Source: Termitomyces sp. T153 (Eukaryota > Basidiomycota > Agaricomycetes > Agaricales > Lyophyllaceae). Taken from it: a stretch of 64,000 nucleotides of DNA. The translations under genes were made by a program, and so were the position numbers. The notes beneath the pieces are model-generated. The model was not told where the DNA came from. It ran no database searches and worked only from the letters and a program-made list of their open reading frames with translations. The DNA lies in contig JACKQL020000033.1 in NCBI GenBank assembly GCA_018296165.2, positions 547,370 to 611,369 on the forward strand, given 5' to 3'. Below are positions 47,150 through 57,681 of this stretch, one piece after another (positions within the stretch are counted from its first letter, which is position 1; each line of letters opens with the position of its first letter).

Positions 47150-48168
47150 ATGTTTATCCGTTTGATCACCTCTCCAGCAGACAGCGCCCCAAAACGCTTG
47201 CTTCCCCGCAAAGGTGGTGGTGGTGGTGGACATGGTAGCGGTGGACGTGGTGGTGGGGAGGGGCGAGGCGGTTCCTCCGGTTCTGCAGCGAAAGGAAGCA
47301 GCAGTTTCGGCACTTCGCCTTCCATCAAGTTGGGAGGGAAAACTCTCGAGACGAGTCCCTCGAGTGCAGGCGGCGGAGCGAAGTCTGTAATACCCGCTGG
47401 TCAACCATTTTCTGGTCGCGAGTTCGGTGGAGGGATGCGCGCTCAAGTCTATGGGTCATCGTAAGTTACTACAGGCGTTTATGACTTGGGAACTGACGTG
47501 CATACTACTTGTAGAACATACGGTAGTGGTTATCCTGGAATAAGTGGTCGTGGTGTGCAAGGGCGTGGATTTCCTTTCGTTTTCTATCCGGTTGTTTTTG
47601 CACCTCCAATAGGTGTCGGAGGATCTTATCTGTACTCCGAAGACGAAGTAAGCTCTACAGCTCAACTTCAAGGTCATGCATGATATGAACTTCTTTGTAG
47701 TATGGCAAAGCAGATAATACGAGTCGTCCTGGCGGCCCGCTTTTCCAAGCCTCTTTCTCATCTCCGAACTCGACATTCTACATCATAGCGGACAACATTA
47801 CAGTTTCCTCGCTTCAAAGTGCCGTCAACAATAGTTGTCTCAAAACGAATGCTTTCACTGTCTTTGCCCCGCTCCCATACGACTCCTCGAACACTCCCTA
47901 TCCCAGACCCGAGGAGGCGATACAATATTATCGTGCAAGTAGCGTCGTGCTCACTCTCGATGGATATAATAACACAGCGGCGCTCGGTGACAATCAATCA
48001 GCTCTCCCATTGCCTCTTCCTCCAAACGTAGATATCAATCTCCTCGCATGCGTTAATCGAACTATAGGAACATCCGTACCCCTAGTGAGTGCCGCTGGTA
48101 TGCATAACGCTATACCGTCTTCATTTCTCCTCCTGTTCTTTGTTGCGTCGATCAGGCTTGCCCTCTGA
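47150..48168 (+). CDS. Glycine-rich secreted protein with GPI-anchor signal
   Basis: Three exons: 47,150-47,460, 47,515-47,647, 47,701-48,168, giving 303 residues. Introns are 54 nt (GTAAGT to TTGTAG) and 53 nt (GTAAGC to TTGTAG). The N-terminal third is Gly/Ser/Arg-rich (GGGGHGSGGRGGG), the middle has aromatic-rich text (FPFVFYPVVFAPP), then a conserved-looking globular part with several Asn-X-Ser/Thr sites (NSTFYIIADNITVSS, LTLDGYNNTAAL). The C-terminus FLLLFFVASIRLAL is a hydrophobic GPI-attachment tail. I associate this architecture with uncharacterised cell-surface proteins of mushrooms. An upstream ATG at 47,124 encodes a signal-peptide-like MRISAYITLCLSV but meets TGA and is out of frame with the rest, so either a one-base error or a different start is involved. 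Its cellular role is unknown. Confidence 0.75.
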
Positions 48169-48949
48169 TCCAGACACAGGTAACCTATTCTTCACATTAT
48201 TACATGGTTCATATGCTGTCATGATACTTTCCGCAACATACTTTCTTGTCTCGCTCAAGCTCGTACCGCGATTAATCAAACTATCTATTGAGCTCGATAT
48301 TCCGGTCATACTCTACAATTCCCTCTAGAGCATATAACTTTTGATATGATAGATGATTGTGATTGTGCCAAAGAACTCCTTCGACTCATTTCTGGCTGTT
48401 TCAACTTAGGCGTTGAAGCCTGCAAGCTTCGAGGCTGGTTCGTAAATTGACTGACAACTACGCCCAGACGCAACACCTGCTTCCCTACATAAATGAAACT
48501 TTCCACTTCAGTTCAGCTACAGGTGATGGATTGGATGTCTCTGGGAAACTCTGCCAAGAACTTGATACGAAATCCTTTCGTCGAGTCCCACATCGAGAGA
48601 TTGACTGTCACTGAGGTCAGCAGAGCTACTTTTATGCATATATTGTAGAGAAAATCAGGGAGCACAAAGCAGTGATCTGTTACTTACTCCCTGAGGAAAT
48701 GATACTGACTGTAATAGGGATGAACCTTCTAGTTAAAGAGGCTCAAAAAAACTGTTCCAATGAGTGAATATTTTAAAATGGCCATTACCCCATCAGTTTT
48801 GATTCAATTTACATAAGCCTAAATGGAATTTGTAGCTACAATGTCATAGTACTTTCACATGATTTAACCAGGATTTTATGTATTTCAAATCCTTCATGCC
48901 AATGTCATCTTTCAAAAAGTATAAAACATTGGGACAGTTTTTTGAGCCA
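48169..48949. other. Transition from host DNA to transposon debris
   Basis: Up to about 48,620 CpG-normal sequence with short open pieces that could be exons of a broken gene (KELLRLISGCFNLGVEAC near 48,370-48,425; LLPYINETFHFSSATGDG near 48,480-48,535), no family recognised. From about 48,640 the sequence becomes AT-rich and CpG-free. Confidence 0.4.
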
Positions 48950-49750
48950 CTGTAAATCTAATTTGATAATTTTATAAGCATGAAATGGAACACAAATTAG
49001 TCAAGGGATTTTTAGCACAAATTAATCAGAATCAGTTTGAGAAGTAGATTACTCTACATGAGCACTATAATGCTAGATCTTGTGCTATAAAGGATATTGC
49101 TGAAGAGGAAACTTTACTACCAAACAACCCAGAGGAGCATTGCTACATTTCAAAGGCCAGAAAATCATCTATCAATCTTCTACAATGGTTGCAAAAACAT
49201 AAAAATGACCCTGTTATAACAGTATGTCTAAGGTTTACTAGTTTATAGCTAAGATACTCAAATTATAAATCAGAACTTCATGCCCAAACTCATTGATCAT
49301 TTCTTGATATGTCTACTTCCTCAAGATGTCAAAATCATGGATGAACATCATGGAAATCTTATCATTAAAGGTTTAATCATCTATGAGCACCATACTACAT
49401 ATGAATAATCTATCCACATCAATAGTCTGATGTGATGGTTTTTGCAGATGAGGATGATCACATCTTCCATCCTTAATGGTATTTTCATATTGTGAAGATT
49501 TTTCATGCAATGGCACAAATTTCAAGAAGTGGAGGACTATTTGAATGACTAGAGTTTCTTTTGGGGTGGTTGTTATGGGCTTGACTCTCAAGCCAAATCA
49601 GGCCCTGTTGAGAAGTGCATGTATCAAATTGGGTTTATGGAAGGTAATGATGCATTTGCATTTGTTGATACTGCCAATGTTTTGTGTGTGGGTTCATTGT
49701 ATTCCATGATTTTCAGGAAAGGCCACTAATGAACTATTGAGTCATTCTAT
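48950..49750 (+). pseudogene. Plavaka-like (CACTA-group) transposase C-terminal remnant
   Basis: With several frame changes, plus-strand translation gives the order usual for the C-terminal part of these mushroom transposases: PEEHCYISKARKSS with LLQWLQKHKNDP (about 49,130-49,215), TTYE and INS (about 49,395-49,430), SDVMVFADEDDHIFHP (about 49,430-49,475), IVKIFHAMAQIS (about 49,490-49,525), and FGWVYG-like text near 49,630. Stops are frequent and CpG is absent. I recognise the pattern from the family, not from a search. Confidence 0.5.
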
Positions 49751-50254
49751 AGCATGGAAGCCATTGTTTCAAATTCAGGACAGACTTCTTTAGCAACAAT
49801 ACAAAATTGTCAAGCCATTTCAGATGTTTGGCTGCAAAATATTTCAAGAGACCAGTCTGTGTGCAGTTGCATTTTAATTGCAGCATGCCAAGATCCCATA
49901 GCAAACAAAAGATCTTGAAATTTCTTGTCAATGCTGTGGCTAATTTGTTGGAAAAGTCCTTCAAAGCATGGAGCAGCATTCTTATTTGGATATTTACTAA
50001 AAAATATATATAATGGCATACCTGCAGTAAATCCTCAACATCCTGAGCAGAGAAACTATGCATTTCAGAAACATTATATAGTTAATTGTCCAAAAGGTGT
50101 TATTTTACAATAGCTGGTATGAAATCAGGATGGAATCAAATTATAATGAGCAGAATTGCAGATCCAATTTAGCAACAGAATCAAAACCATATGTATGCAA
50201 CATCCAAATAAGATGTGTAAAGACTTGCTTCCAGACACTAAATTTGAACTCATG
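49751..50254. other. AT-rich sequence without gene
   Basis: No domain on either strand; probably continues the DNA-transposon remnant. It ends at the TGTCATGACAC start of a B LTR. Confidence 0.35.
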
Positions 50255-50760
50255 TGTCATGACACATTCCCAGATCCTGGGATCTCTCTCTGAACAGCCC
50301 CAACACTCCAGAGTACCCACAGACACCTCCTCAACCCACCCCAACCTCTACTCACCTCCAAAGCCTACTCCAGCAAACTCTGATGTTTCCCTGGCAAATC
50401 CTGATGCCTCCCCAGTGGGCTCTGTCACCCTCCTGACTCCTACCGAGCTCCCCAGGTACCTCCAACACTTCTCCTGAGCCCCAGCATACATCATGGACCC
50501 ACACCAGTGTGTCACTATGGCCTGCCCACCAGATCAGAACACTCCAACACCACTGTGGATCACACATCTGCATCAATGTACAACAGCCTGCCACCAGATC
50601 AGATCTGACACCTGTCAAACCTGCATGGCCCTGCTGAACCCTACCATCAGACCCACAGTCCCCAGAGGAGGTCTAGTGGCAGTATTTAAGTTATAGAGAA
50701 ATAGCAGTTACAGTAGTCTTCATTTCAGTCTCTATCTTGTATTGTAACAGTTAGTTATGA
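50255..50760 (+). repeat. B LTR, plus strand
   Basis: Starts TGTCATGACACATTCC and continues with the CCAACA/CAACCCACCCCAACC text shared with 6712-7090 and with the reverse of 20,100-20,503. The part with AGTATTTAAGTTATAGAG (near 50,680) matches B1 near 7088. The 3' boundary is approximate. No paired B LTR is seen nearby. Confidence 0.62.
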
Positions 50761-50999
50761 GTGAGCCTCAGTCCCAGTCCCAAGTGTGTATGACCCAATT
50801 CTATAGTAGAAAAGGTGACTACACACAGTGGTAAGAACAAAGACTAGAGGAGAGTAGCTGTGCTACTAAGTCCAAAATAGGCCAGAGGGCTCAGTCTGTT
50901 ACATACTTCCCTTCAGATTGTGTCCATGATCTTGAGCAGTGAACACAATCTCAACCAGAAAGAGAAAAATTTTCTCTGAAGGCTCACTAGTGCCAAGGC
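50761..50999. other. Junction sequence between B and A elements
   Basis: CpG-free text with no gene. It includes a stretch with CCCAGTCCC and an AGAGAAAAATTTTCTCT near-palindrome (50,959-50,975). Confidence 0.3.
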
Positions 51000-51328
51000 T
51001 GCACTGGTTCTCTGTCAATAATTCAGACAAGTGTTGCCCCTTGTTGATGCATGTGACTTGGTCATAAAATCATGTGATCTGCTGACCTGTTGATGCATGT
51101 GCTTTGGTCATGTGATCTACTAACCTGTCAATGCATGTGACTTGGTCATGTGACTTCCAGTAAATTTTCTGAACACTGGCATTGGGGATTCTTAGACTTG
51201 TTCTCTTTGGATCTCTCTTTGCCAAGTGTGTACTTAAGCTTGTAGACACTGCACTATGCTGAATAAACTTTGAATCTCCCTTTGCCAGTTGTGTGATTGA
51301 GCCACAGCCTCCAGAGGTTGCCCTTACA
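51000..51328 (+). repeat. 5' LTR of A4, truncated and with an internal tandem repeat
   Basis: Begins within the LTR (GCACTGGTTCTCTGTC) and ends CCCTTACA. At 51,042-51,154 it carries three units of about 46, 38 and 29 bases with TGCATGTGACTTGGTCATG, not present in other A LTRs. The last 150 bases match A1. Confidence 0.72.
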
Positions 51329-51930
51329 GCAGAACAAGTCTCTAGATTTGGTCTGGGAGCCTCTTTTTTAATTGCCTGAGTTTCTACTTGGTTCCTCAAA
51401 AGGTCTCTTCCTCACCAGTGTCTTAGTGCTCTCTGTGCTCTTCCCATGATCCAACCAACCCCTCCAGCACCTCCTCCTGATGCTTCAAGCCTCCAGAATG
51501 ATGCCTGGAGTTGTTTGCTGTATCTGGAGACACAGGTTAAACTCACTCAAGCCTCCCTTACCTCCCACACTGCTGAAATCACTGAGCTCCATCAAACCAC
51601 TGAAGCAGTGTCCCTTTCCCTGCAGGCCCTCTTGGAATGTCTCCCCCTCACTCCTACTCCTCCTACTCCTCCTACTCCTCCTCCTGGACCCTCAGCAGCT
51701 GCAGCAAGGTTCTCTTCTGCACCTAGCTCAGAGGTTCCAGCATCCCACTTCAAACTTCCTTGCTTTGCACTCCCTGACATTTTCGACAGGGGCTGTAGAG
51801 TTGGGGAACATTTCCTCCAGTCTTGCATCACCTATATCCAGTTGAGTGGTGAAGCCTTCCCCTCTGATGCCTTGAAAATTGCCTTCTTCTCCTCAGTACA
51901 TTGAGATGCCACATGCTAGAGGTGAGGTGA
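51329..51930 (+). pseudogene. A4: gag N-terminus fused to element 3' end
   Basis: Starts with the A leader (GCAGAACAAGTCTC), then an open gag N-terminus at 51,446-51,904 that is closer to intact than A1 (PPAPPPDASSLQNDAW, LTQASLTSHTAEITEL). At about 51,885, after DALKIAF, it jumps to the sequence that precedes the 3' LTR (TTCTTCTCCTCAGTACA against TTCTTCTACTCAGTACA at 5460 in A1), then a purine tract and LTR. The rest of gag and all of pol are deleted. The product is a small non-autonomous derivative. Confidence 0.8.
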
Positions 51931-52487
51931 TGTCAGGGAATGTTCCATTCCCCCTTTGCCCTATTCTCTCTCCTTATGGCTTTCCTTTACTCTCCTTTGC
52001 TTTCTCTATCTGCTGGTCTCAGTTCTAGTCCTCAGACTGCACTAGCTCTCTGTCCATAATTCTGACAAGTGTTGTTCCTTCCATATGGCCTCTTACCAGA
52101 CCCCTGGATTGTTTCCTGTATTCTGGGCCTACTGCTTATTGTAGGCCTCCCATTTTTGGACCACAAGTACTTTCAACAAAGAGCTACCTTTTGATTCTAT
52201 TTGTAGGTGGTCATATGCCAGGAGTCCAGAGATCGAGGCCATTTACAATGGATTTCCACTTTTTGATCAGACTCTGGATTTGATTGTTGTTGGGTGTTTT
52301 TTCCAGAAGCTCTAGAGTAAATTTTCTGAACACTGGCATTGGGAATCCTTAGACTTGTTCTCTTTGGATCACTCTCTGCCAGGTGAGCAGCTAGAACTCT
52401 AGAACATCTTGTAGATACTAAATAGACTTTGAATTTTCCTCTGCTAGTTGTGTGATTGAGCCACAGCCTCCAGAGGTCACCCTTACA
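51931..52487 (+). repeat. 3' LTR of A4
   Basis: TGTCAGGGAATG to CCCTTACA, 557 bp, co-linear with 5507-6063. Confidence 0.85.
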
Positions 52488-52649
52488 GGCAACACTTGTC
52501 TGAATTATTGACAGATAACCAGTGCAGCTTGAGGGCTGAAACTAAGACCAATAGATAGGGAATAGGAAGGAGAATGAAGGAAAACTATAATGGGGGAAAT
52601 ATGACAAGAACTAGAGGAGAAGGGGAAACAAGTGGGACATCCCCTGACA
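52488..52649 (-). repeat. 3' LTR of A2, truncated
   Basis: Starts inside the 441-bp LTR type (CACTTGTCTGAATTATTGAC) and ends CCCCTGACA; the missing left two thirds are replaced by the A4 LTR end. The reversed polypurine tract TCACCCCCCCTCTAGC follows at 52,650. Confidence 0.75.
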
Positions 52650-55600
52650 TCACCCCCCCTCTAGCATGCAGCATCTTGACATACTGGATAGAAGAAGTCA
52701 TGAATTGACTGGTCAGCCATTGAAATGGGGTAGATGCCTCAAATGGCTTTTGGAGCATTGGGATGCCTACAATAGACATCCTGGACCAGAGTTGGTGCAC
52801 ATACATTAGCCTACAGTACCCAAGAGATGTCCTCTATGCCATATCCCTTCCATTTCACCTTGAACTGCAACTTCCCTTGGAACAATCTGCTATCCAAGAT
52901 TTCCTCCACTTCATACTCCTCATTGTTGACCAGAACTGGTGTTGGGGGTGGCTTAGGGTGGCAGCCTGGGATTGAATCCTCTGGAGCTGGAAATAACTTG
53001 AACACATTGAAGACTGGGTGCAGTTGGCAGAGGCCTGCTGGGAGTTTAAGTCAGTATGTCAAAGGCCCTACCTTCTTCTCTACTGTGAAGGGGCTAAGAT
53101 GATGATGTGACAGCTTCTGGGATGGCCTTGTTGTCTTAATGTCTGAGCTATCCAAGTACACATAGTCCCCAGGCTTGTAAACTGGGGCAGGTGTCCATCT
53201 GTGATTATAGTACCATGCCATGTCCTCCTTGGCCTTCACCAATGCAGCTTTTGCCTCCTCCTATGCTCTCTTCATCCAGTCCACAAATTTTTTGACAGAG
53301 TATTCTTAGAGGGGTGTGGCTGAGGCTCATGCAAAGGTGCCTGCTAGTGTCTGGGAAGAATGGAGTCATCTGCATGAAAGAGTGAACATGGTTGTTGTAT
53401 TGGATTTTAGCATCTGGCAGCAGCTCATTCTAGTCATCCTGTCTCTCATTACAAAACAGGCAGAGATAATGTTCCAGTTCCTGATTAACATGTTCTGTCT
53501 GCCCCATCTGACTGAGAGTGATAGGCCATGGTGGTATGGAGCTTCACTCTTAGCAGGCAATACAGTTCTCAAGTGAATTCTGCCATGAACTGGGGGCCTT
53601 GGTTAGAGACATACCCATTGGACAGACCATGGAGCTTCCAGATATTCTTCCAATACAGTCTGGCCACTCCCAAAGCAGAGCATGTGGTGTGGGTAGGGAT
53701 GAAGTGAGCCTGTATGCCATAAAAGTCCACCACTACCATCACAGTATCATACCCATGAGCATCTGGGAGTTCCACAATGAAATCCACTGATGCAACACTC
53801 CAGCAAGCAGCTAGAATAGGGAGAGGGTGGAGCTGACCCATGGGTGCCTGGTGGCAAGCCTTGGTGTGGAGCCAGAGATCATAGGTGCTAGTGTAGGTGC
53901 CTGGTTATCAGGAGATTTCAGGCCAGCAGTAATTCTGGGATACCAGCTCCAATGTCTTTCACCTTCTAGGGTGTTGGCTACTTGAGAGTTGTGATGTTGC
54001 TCCACCATGCATTGGCAAAGTTCTGGAATGTTAGGCATGTAGATGCATTGTTAGAAGGTCAGAAGTCCATCCTGAAGACCCCACTCATCTGTATGCACAG
54101 ACTTAACTCTGCTTGCTCATTGAGCTCATAGGGCCTGTGCAGCCTGGGCTACAGCATCCTCTTACACACTCTCCCAGTTCTCTCTTTGGATGTCTCTGAG
54201 GATGTTTGCCTTATCTCCTTGGACCACAATCCCTTTTAGAGCATGGATAGCAAAAAGCTCAGGCTTCAGAAGGACAATATCCTTGTTATCTCCTGCCCCT
54301 GTGCCATGGTCAGCCTGCCTGGATAATGCATCTGGTTTGCTCATGCTTCATCCAGGTTTGTGATGCAGTGAGAAGTTAAAGTTGGCTAGATACAGGGACC
54401 ACCAAGCTTGGTGTCTATTTAGCTTCTTAGCTATGCAGAAGTACTTAAGGTTCTTGTAGTCTGTCCAGACTTCAAACTTATGCCATGCATCCTCAAGGAA
54501 TGCTGCCATTCTTCAAAGGACCTAATAATGGCAACCATCTTCTTGTCATGGATCTCATAGTTCCATTCTACTGCATTAAGGCTTTTGGATTAAAAGGCTA
54601 CTGGATGCCACTTGCCATCCTCCTTTGACTGCTGAGAGAGAACTGCTCCCATAGCAAAGTCTGAGCTATCTGCTTCAACATGGAAGAGAGAGTCATCATC
54701 CAGAAAAAGGAGGACAGGTTTTGAGGTAACAGCTTGCTTGAAGGCATAGAGGGCATCTTGCTGTGGGGGCTCCCACTGCCATGCTGTTTTCTTGCCTGTG
54801 AGGTCAAAGAAGGGATGTGCATGGTGGAAGAAATCCTGTGTGGGGGCTCCCACTGCCATGCTGCTTCCTTGCCTGTGAGGTCAAAGAGGGGATGTGTATG
54901 GTGAGAGAAATCCTGTATGAACCTCTGGTAGAAGTTGACAAACCCAAGAAAGGCCTGTACTTTCTGCTTGTTCCTTGGCTCAGGCCACTTTGCTACACCT
55001 GCTACCTTAATGGAGTCCATCTCAGCCATCCCATGTAAGATGATCATTCTTAAGTACTCCACCTTAGTCTGCTCAAATTCACATTTCTCAGGCTTTAAAT
55101 AGACCTGGTGTTGGCAGAGGCATTTCAAGACAATGCACATAACCCAGCAATGCTCCTCCAAGGTTTTAGCAAAAATGAGGATATTGTCAAGATACACACA
55201 AACAACACCTTCCACAATCAGGTCACAGAAGATGTCATTCATCATAGTCTGGAAGGTGGCTGGGCTGTTTGTGAGGCCAAAGAACATTACCAGAGGTTCA
55301 AAGAGTCCACACTTGGTTTGGAATGCTGCCTTCTACTCATCTCCCTCTTTGATGCACACATTGTTGTAGCCCAGAGGATGTCCAACTTGGTGAAGTAGTG
55401 TGCACCTCAAAGGTTGTTGACAAGTTCTGAGATGAGTGGTAGAGGATAGCTATTCTTCACTGTCATTGCATTCAAGACTCAATAGTCCTGAACCAGACAA
55501 AGAGACCCATCCTTCTTCTTAATGAAAAAGACTGAGGATGCTATTGGGGACTTAGAGGGTCATATCTGTCCAGAGCTAAGATTCTTCTGTAGAAATGTGT

Positions 55601-56109
55601 CCAGCTCACCATGCTCATGGGGTGCAAGAGAATAGACCTTGCAGCTGGAAGGATCCACATCTGGTATCAGCTCAATTGCATGATCCCACTGCTTGTGCTC
55701 TGGGAGTGAGTTAAAGGATGCCTAGGAGAATACATCCTTGAAATTGTGGAGGTGATCAGGAAACATGCTACAAAAAGGCTTGGACTAGGAGTTTGCTGCA
55801 AATGCCTCAGCCAGATGTTAAAAAGTGGTCTGACTGGCCTGAATCTCTGGTACTGTAGGAGGGGGGCAGAGGGTTGTAGCATAGATCCTATCACCTATCT
55901 CAATGGGTTTGTCTGAAGACTCTGTGTCCAGAGTGCTGGTGGATTCTCCTTTGCCTTCCTCTTCCTTTTGAGGTTCACACCTAATACCCTGGACATTCTC
56001 ATAGAGGGCCTCTCTAAAAGGGAATGCCAGAGGGGGGGGGGATTCAAAAGGTCAAGATCAGCATAAGGGGAATGCTCTGCATGACAGGCATACATGGCAG
56101 CATGCTCAC
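52650..56109 (-). pseudogene. A2: minus-strand chromovirus, pol nearly complete but decayed
   Basis: Read right to left. 56,095-55,895 matches the A1 protease-RT linker (ADLDLLNPPPLWHSL). RT follows: FFGLTNSPATFQTMMNDIF and the active site as VYLDNILIF (55,287-55,170), where the second Asp is Asn. The thumb (VQAFLGFVNFYQRFIQDF) and RNase H (about 54,960-54,400) come next, then the integrase zinc part and core (53,841-53,569: SVDFIVELPDAHGYD, VSNQGPQF), the C-terminal barrel (53,242-53,051) and chromodomain (about 53,000-52,800; [25 protein letters not shown]). gag and protease are missing, cut at 56,109. A 77-bp tandem duplication at 54,762-54,915 shifts the frame. Confidence 0.82.
54762..54915. 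repeat. 77-bp tandem duplication within A2
   Basis: 54,762-54,838 and 54,839-54,915 share TGTGGGGGCTCCCACTGCCA and the rest of the unit with a few differences. It duplicates the stretch coding for FSHHAHPFFDLTGK. 77 is not a multiple of three, so it breaks the reading frame. Confidence 0.85.
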
Positions 56110-56550
56110 TGTAAGGGCAACCTCTGGAGGCTGTGGCTCAATCACATGACTGGCAAAGGGAAATCCAAAGTCTATTCAGTACTGTACAGTGCCTACTGAG
56201 ATAACTACTCACCTGGTAAAGGGAAATCCAAAAAGACCAAGTTTGAGGATTCTCTAGGCCAGGTGTGATGCTTCAGAGGCTTCTGAAGCATGAGAAACAA
56301 CTGTATAGTATGACAGAGAAAAAAGACAGAACTGATGTATCAGCAATTGATCAGCAGTTACATAATCTAGTGGCAGTGTCAAAGGGGCCACACTTGTCTG
56401 AATTATTGACAGAGAACTGGTGCAGCTTGAGGGCTGAAACTAGGACCAATAGATAGGGAAAAGAAAGGAGAATGAAGGAAAAGTATAGCAGAGGAAATCT
56501 GACAAGAACTAGAGGAGGAGAAGGAGAACCAAGTGGGATGTCCCCTGACA
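56110..56550 (-). repeat. 3' LTR of A3, 441-bp type
   Basis: In plus orientation TGTAAGGGCAACC to CCCCTGACA, same length as 24,725-25,165. The reversed polypurine tract TCACCTCCCCTCTAGC follows, so it is the 3' LTR of a further minus-strand element. Confidence 0.82.
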
Positions 56551-56852
56551 TCACCTCCCCTCTAGCATGCAGCATCTTGACATACTGGGTAGAAGAAGTC
56601 ATGAATTGCCTGGTCAGCTGTTGAAATGGAGTAGATGCCTCAAATGGCTTTTGGAGCATTGGGATGCCTATAATAGAAGTCCTGGACCAGGGTTGGTGCA
56701 CATACATTAGCCTACAGTTCCCAAGAGATGTCCTCTATGCCATATTCCTTCCATTTCACCTTGAACTGCAACTTCCCTTGGAACAATCTGCTATCCAAGA
56801 TTTCCTCCACTTCATACTCCTCCTCATTCTTGACCAGAACTGGTGGTGGGGG
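56551..56852 (-). pseudogene. A3 chromodomain end, truncated
   Basis: About 300 bases matching the A2 3' internal end at 52,650-52,950 almost throughout (GATGTCCTCTATGCCATA, CCTTCCATTTCACC), coding for the end of the chromodomain on the minus strand. It stops abruptly near GGTGGTGGGGGTTATC. Confidence 0.7.
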
Positions 56853-57272
56853 TTATCAGGTAATGTCAAGATTAGGGTGGTAGCTACAGAGTAGGAGAGC
56901 TTATATACAAGTAGGCTACTACATAAAGGGGAAGCCAAGATATAGTCTCAGACAAGTCTAAGATAGAGAGATGCCAAGAGCAGGAATGTCTAAGATAGGG
57001 AAGGTCTCAGAATAGACACTGGGTGTGATCAGGGATAGTGGATATAATCAGAGTCAGTGGATGTAATCAGGGATGTAATTAGAGACAGTGGGTGCAGTCC
57101 AAGACAGAAAAGTAATCTGGGACATGGAAGTTATCTGGGACATGGAGACCATCTGAGACATGTCTGGACTGAATAGAAGTGGCTGAGAAGGAGATTTGGG
57201 GAAAATGATTGGGTCATGACATGCAGTGGAGATGTAATCCCTGAGGAATTCTGGACTTGAGAACACTAGAGT
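56853..57272. other. CpG-poor sequence with short internal repeats
   Basis: No gene. It includes repeated words such as GATGTAATCAGGGATGTAAT (57,059-57,078) and ATCTGGGACATGGA (two copies near 57,115-57,145). It may be part of a Copia-type LTR or leader, given what follows, but no boundary is visible. Confidence 0.35.
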
Positions 57273-57590
57273 GTGTCACACTCGAGACCATTCAGGAGTG
57301 TGGCCTTTGCAAAGGTCCTGGAGGAACTGGTAAAGTCAAAACTCAATCCTAGATTGGTCAAGTACACTTTTGTGGGGTATTTAGAGAGTGGATACCACTT
57401 GTACAATGTATCAATAATGACTATTATTACCTCTAGAGATATAATTTTTGAAGAAGGAATGGGCCATCAATCACTTACCTGCATGGAACAACCAGACAAC
57501 CTCCTTGCCAACACTACCTCTGTCCCAGAACCAAATGCCCCTGGCCTCCTTACCTATTGCCAACTTATTGCACCATGCATTCAAGACACA
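57273..57590 (+). pseudogene. Copia-type integrase C-terminal fragment
   Basis: Translation shows the end of a Ty1/Copia integrase: RSVAFAKVLEELVKSKLNPR, KYTFVGYLESGYHLYN, ITSRDIIFEEGMGH, in the usual order of the GCVAYVH..K.KL.P...K.IFVGY region. It lacks the catalytic core upstream and RT downstream. The fragment is cut at about 57,592, exactly where the hairpin module starts. Confidence 0.8.
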
Positions 57591-57592
57591 AG

Positions 57593-57620
57593 CACTTCAG
57601 GAAATGTAGCGTGTTTCCTG
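57593..57620. repeat. 28-bp repeat, left copy
   Basis: Starts CACTTCAGGAAATGTAG and ends CGTGTTTCCTG; it recurs without a change at 62,975-63,002 in the same orientation. The core CAGGAAA...TTTCCTG is itself palindromic (7-bp arms, 9-base loop). Confidence 0.9.
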
Positions 57621-57681
57621 AGAAAAAGGTGTCAGAAATATGTTTTTCAATTTCTGACACCTTTTTCTCAAGAAACATGCT
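57608..57681. repeat. Long hairpin: 32-bp arms, 10-base loop
   Basis: The left arm 57,608-57,639 and right arm 57,650-57,681 pair over 32 bases with only two mismatches, both transition-type; the inner 20 bases (57,620-57,639 with 57,650-57,669) are perfect. The loop is ATGTTTTTCA. Such a structure is typical of the ends of a foldback or miniature inverted-repeat element, or of a strong RNA hairpin. Confidence 0.92.
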
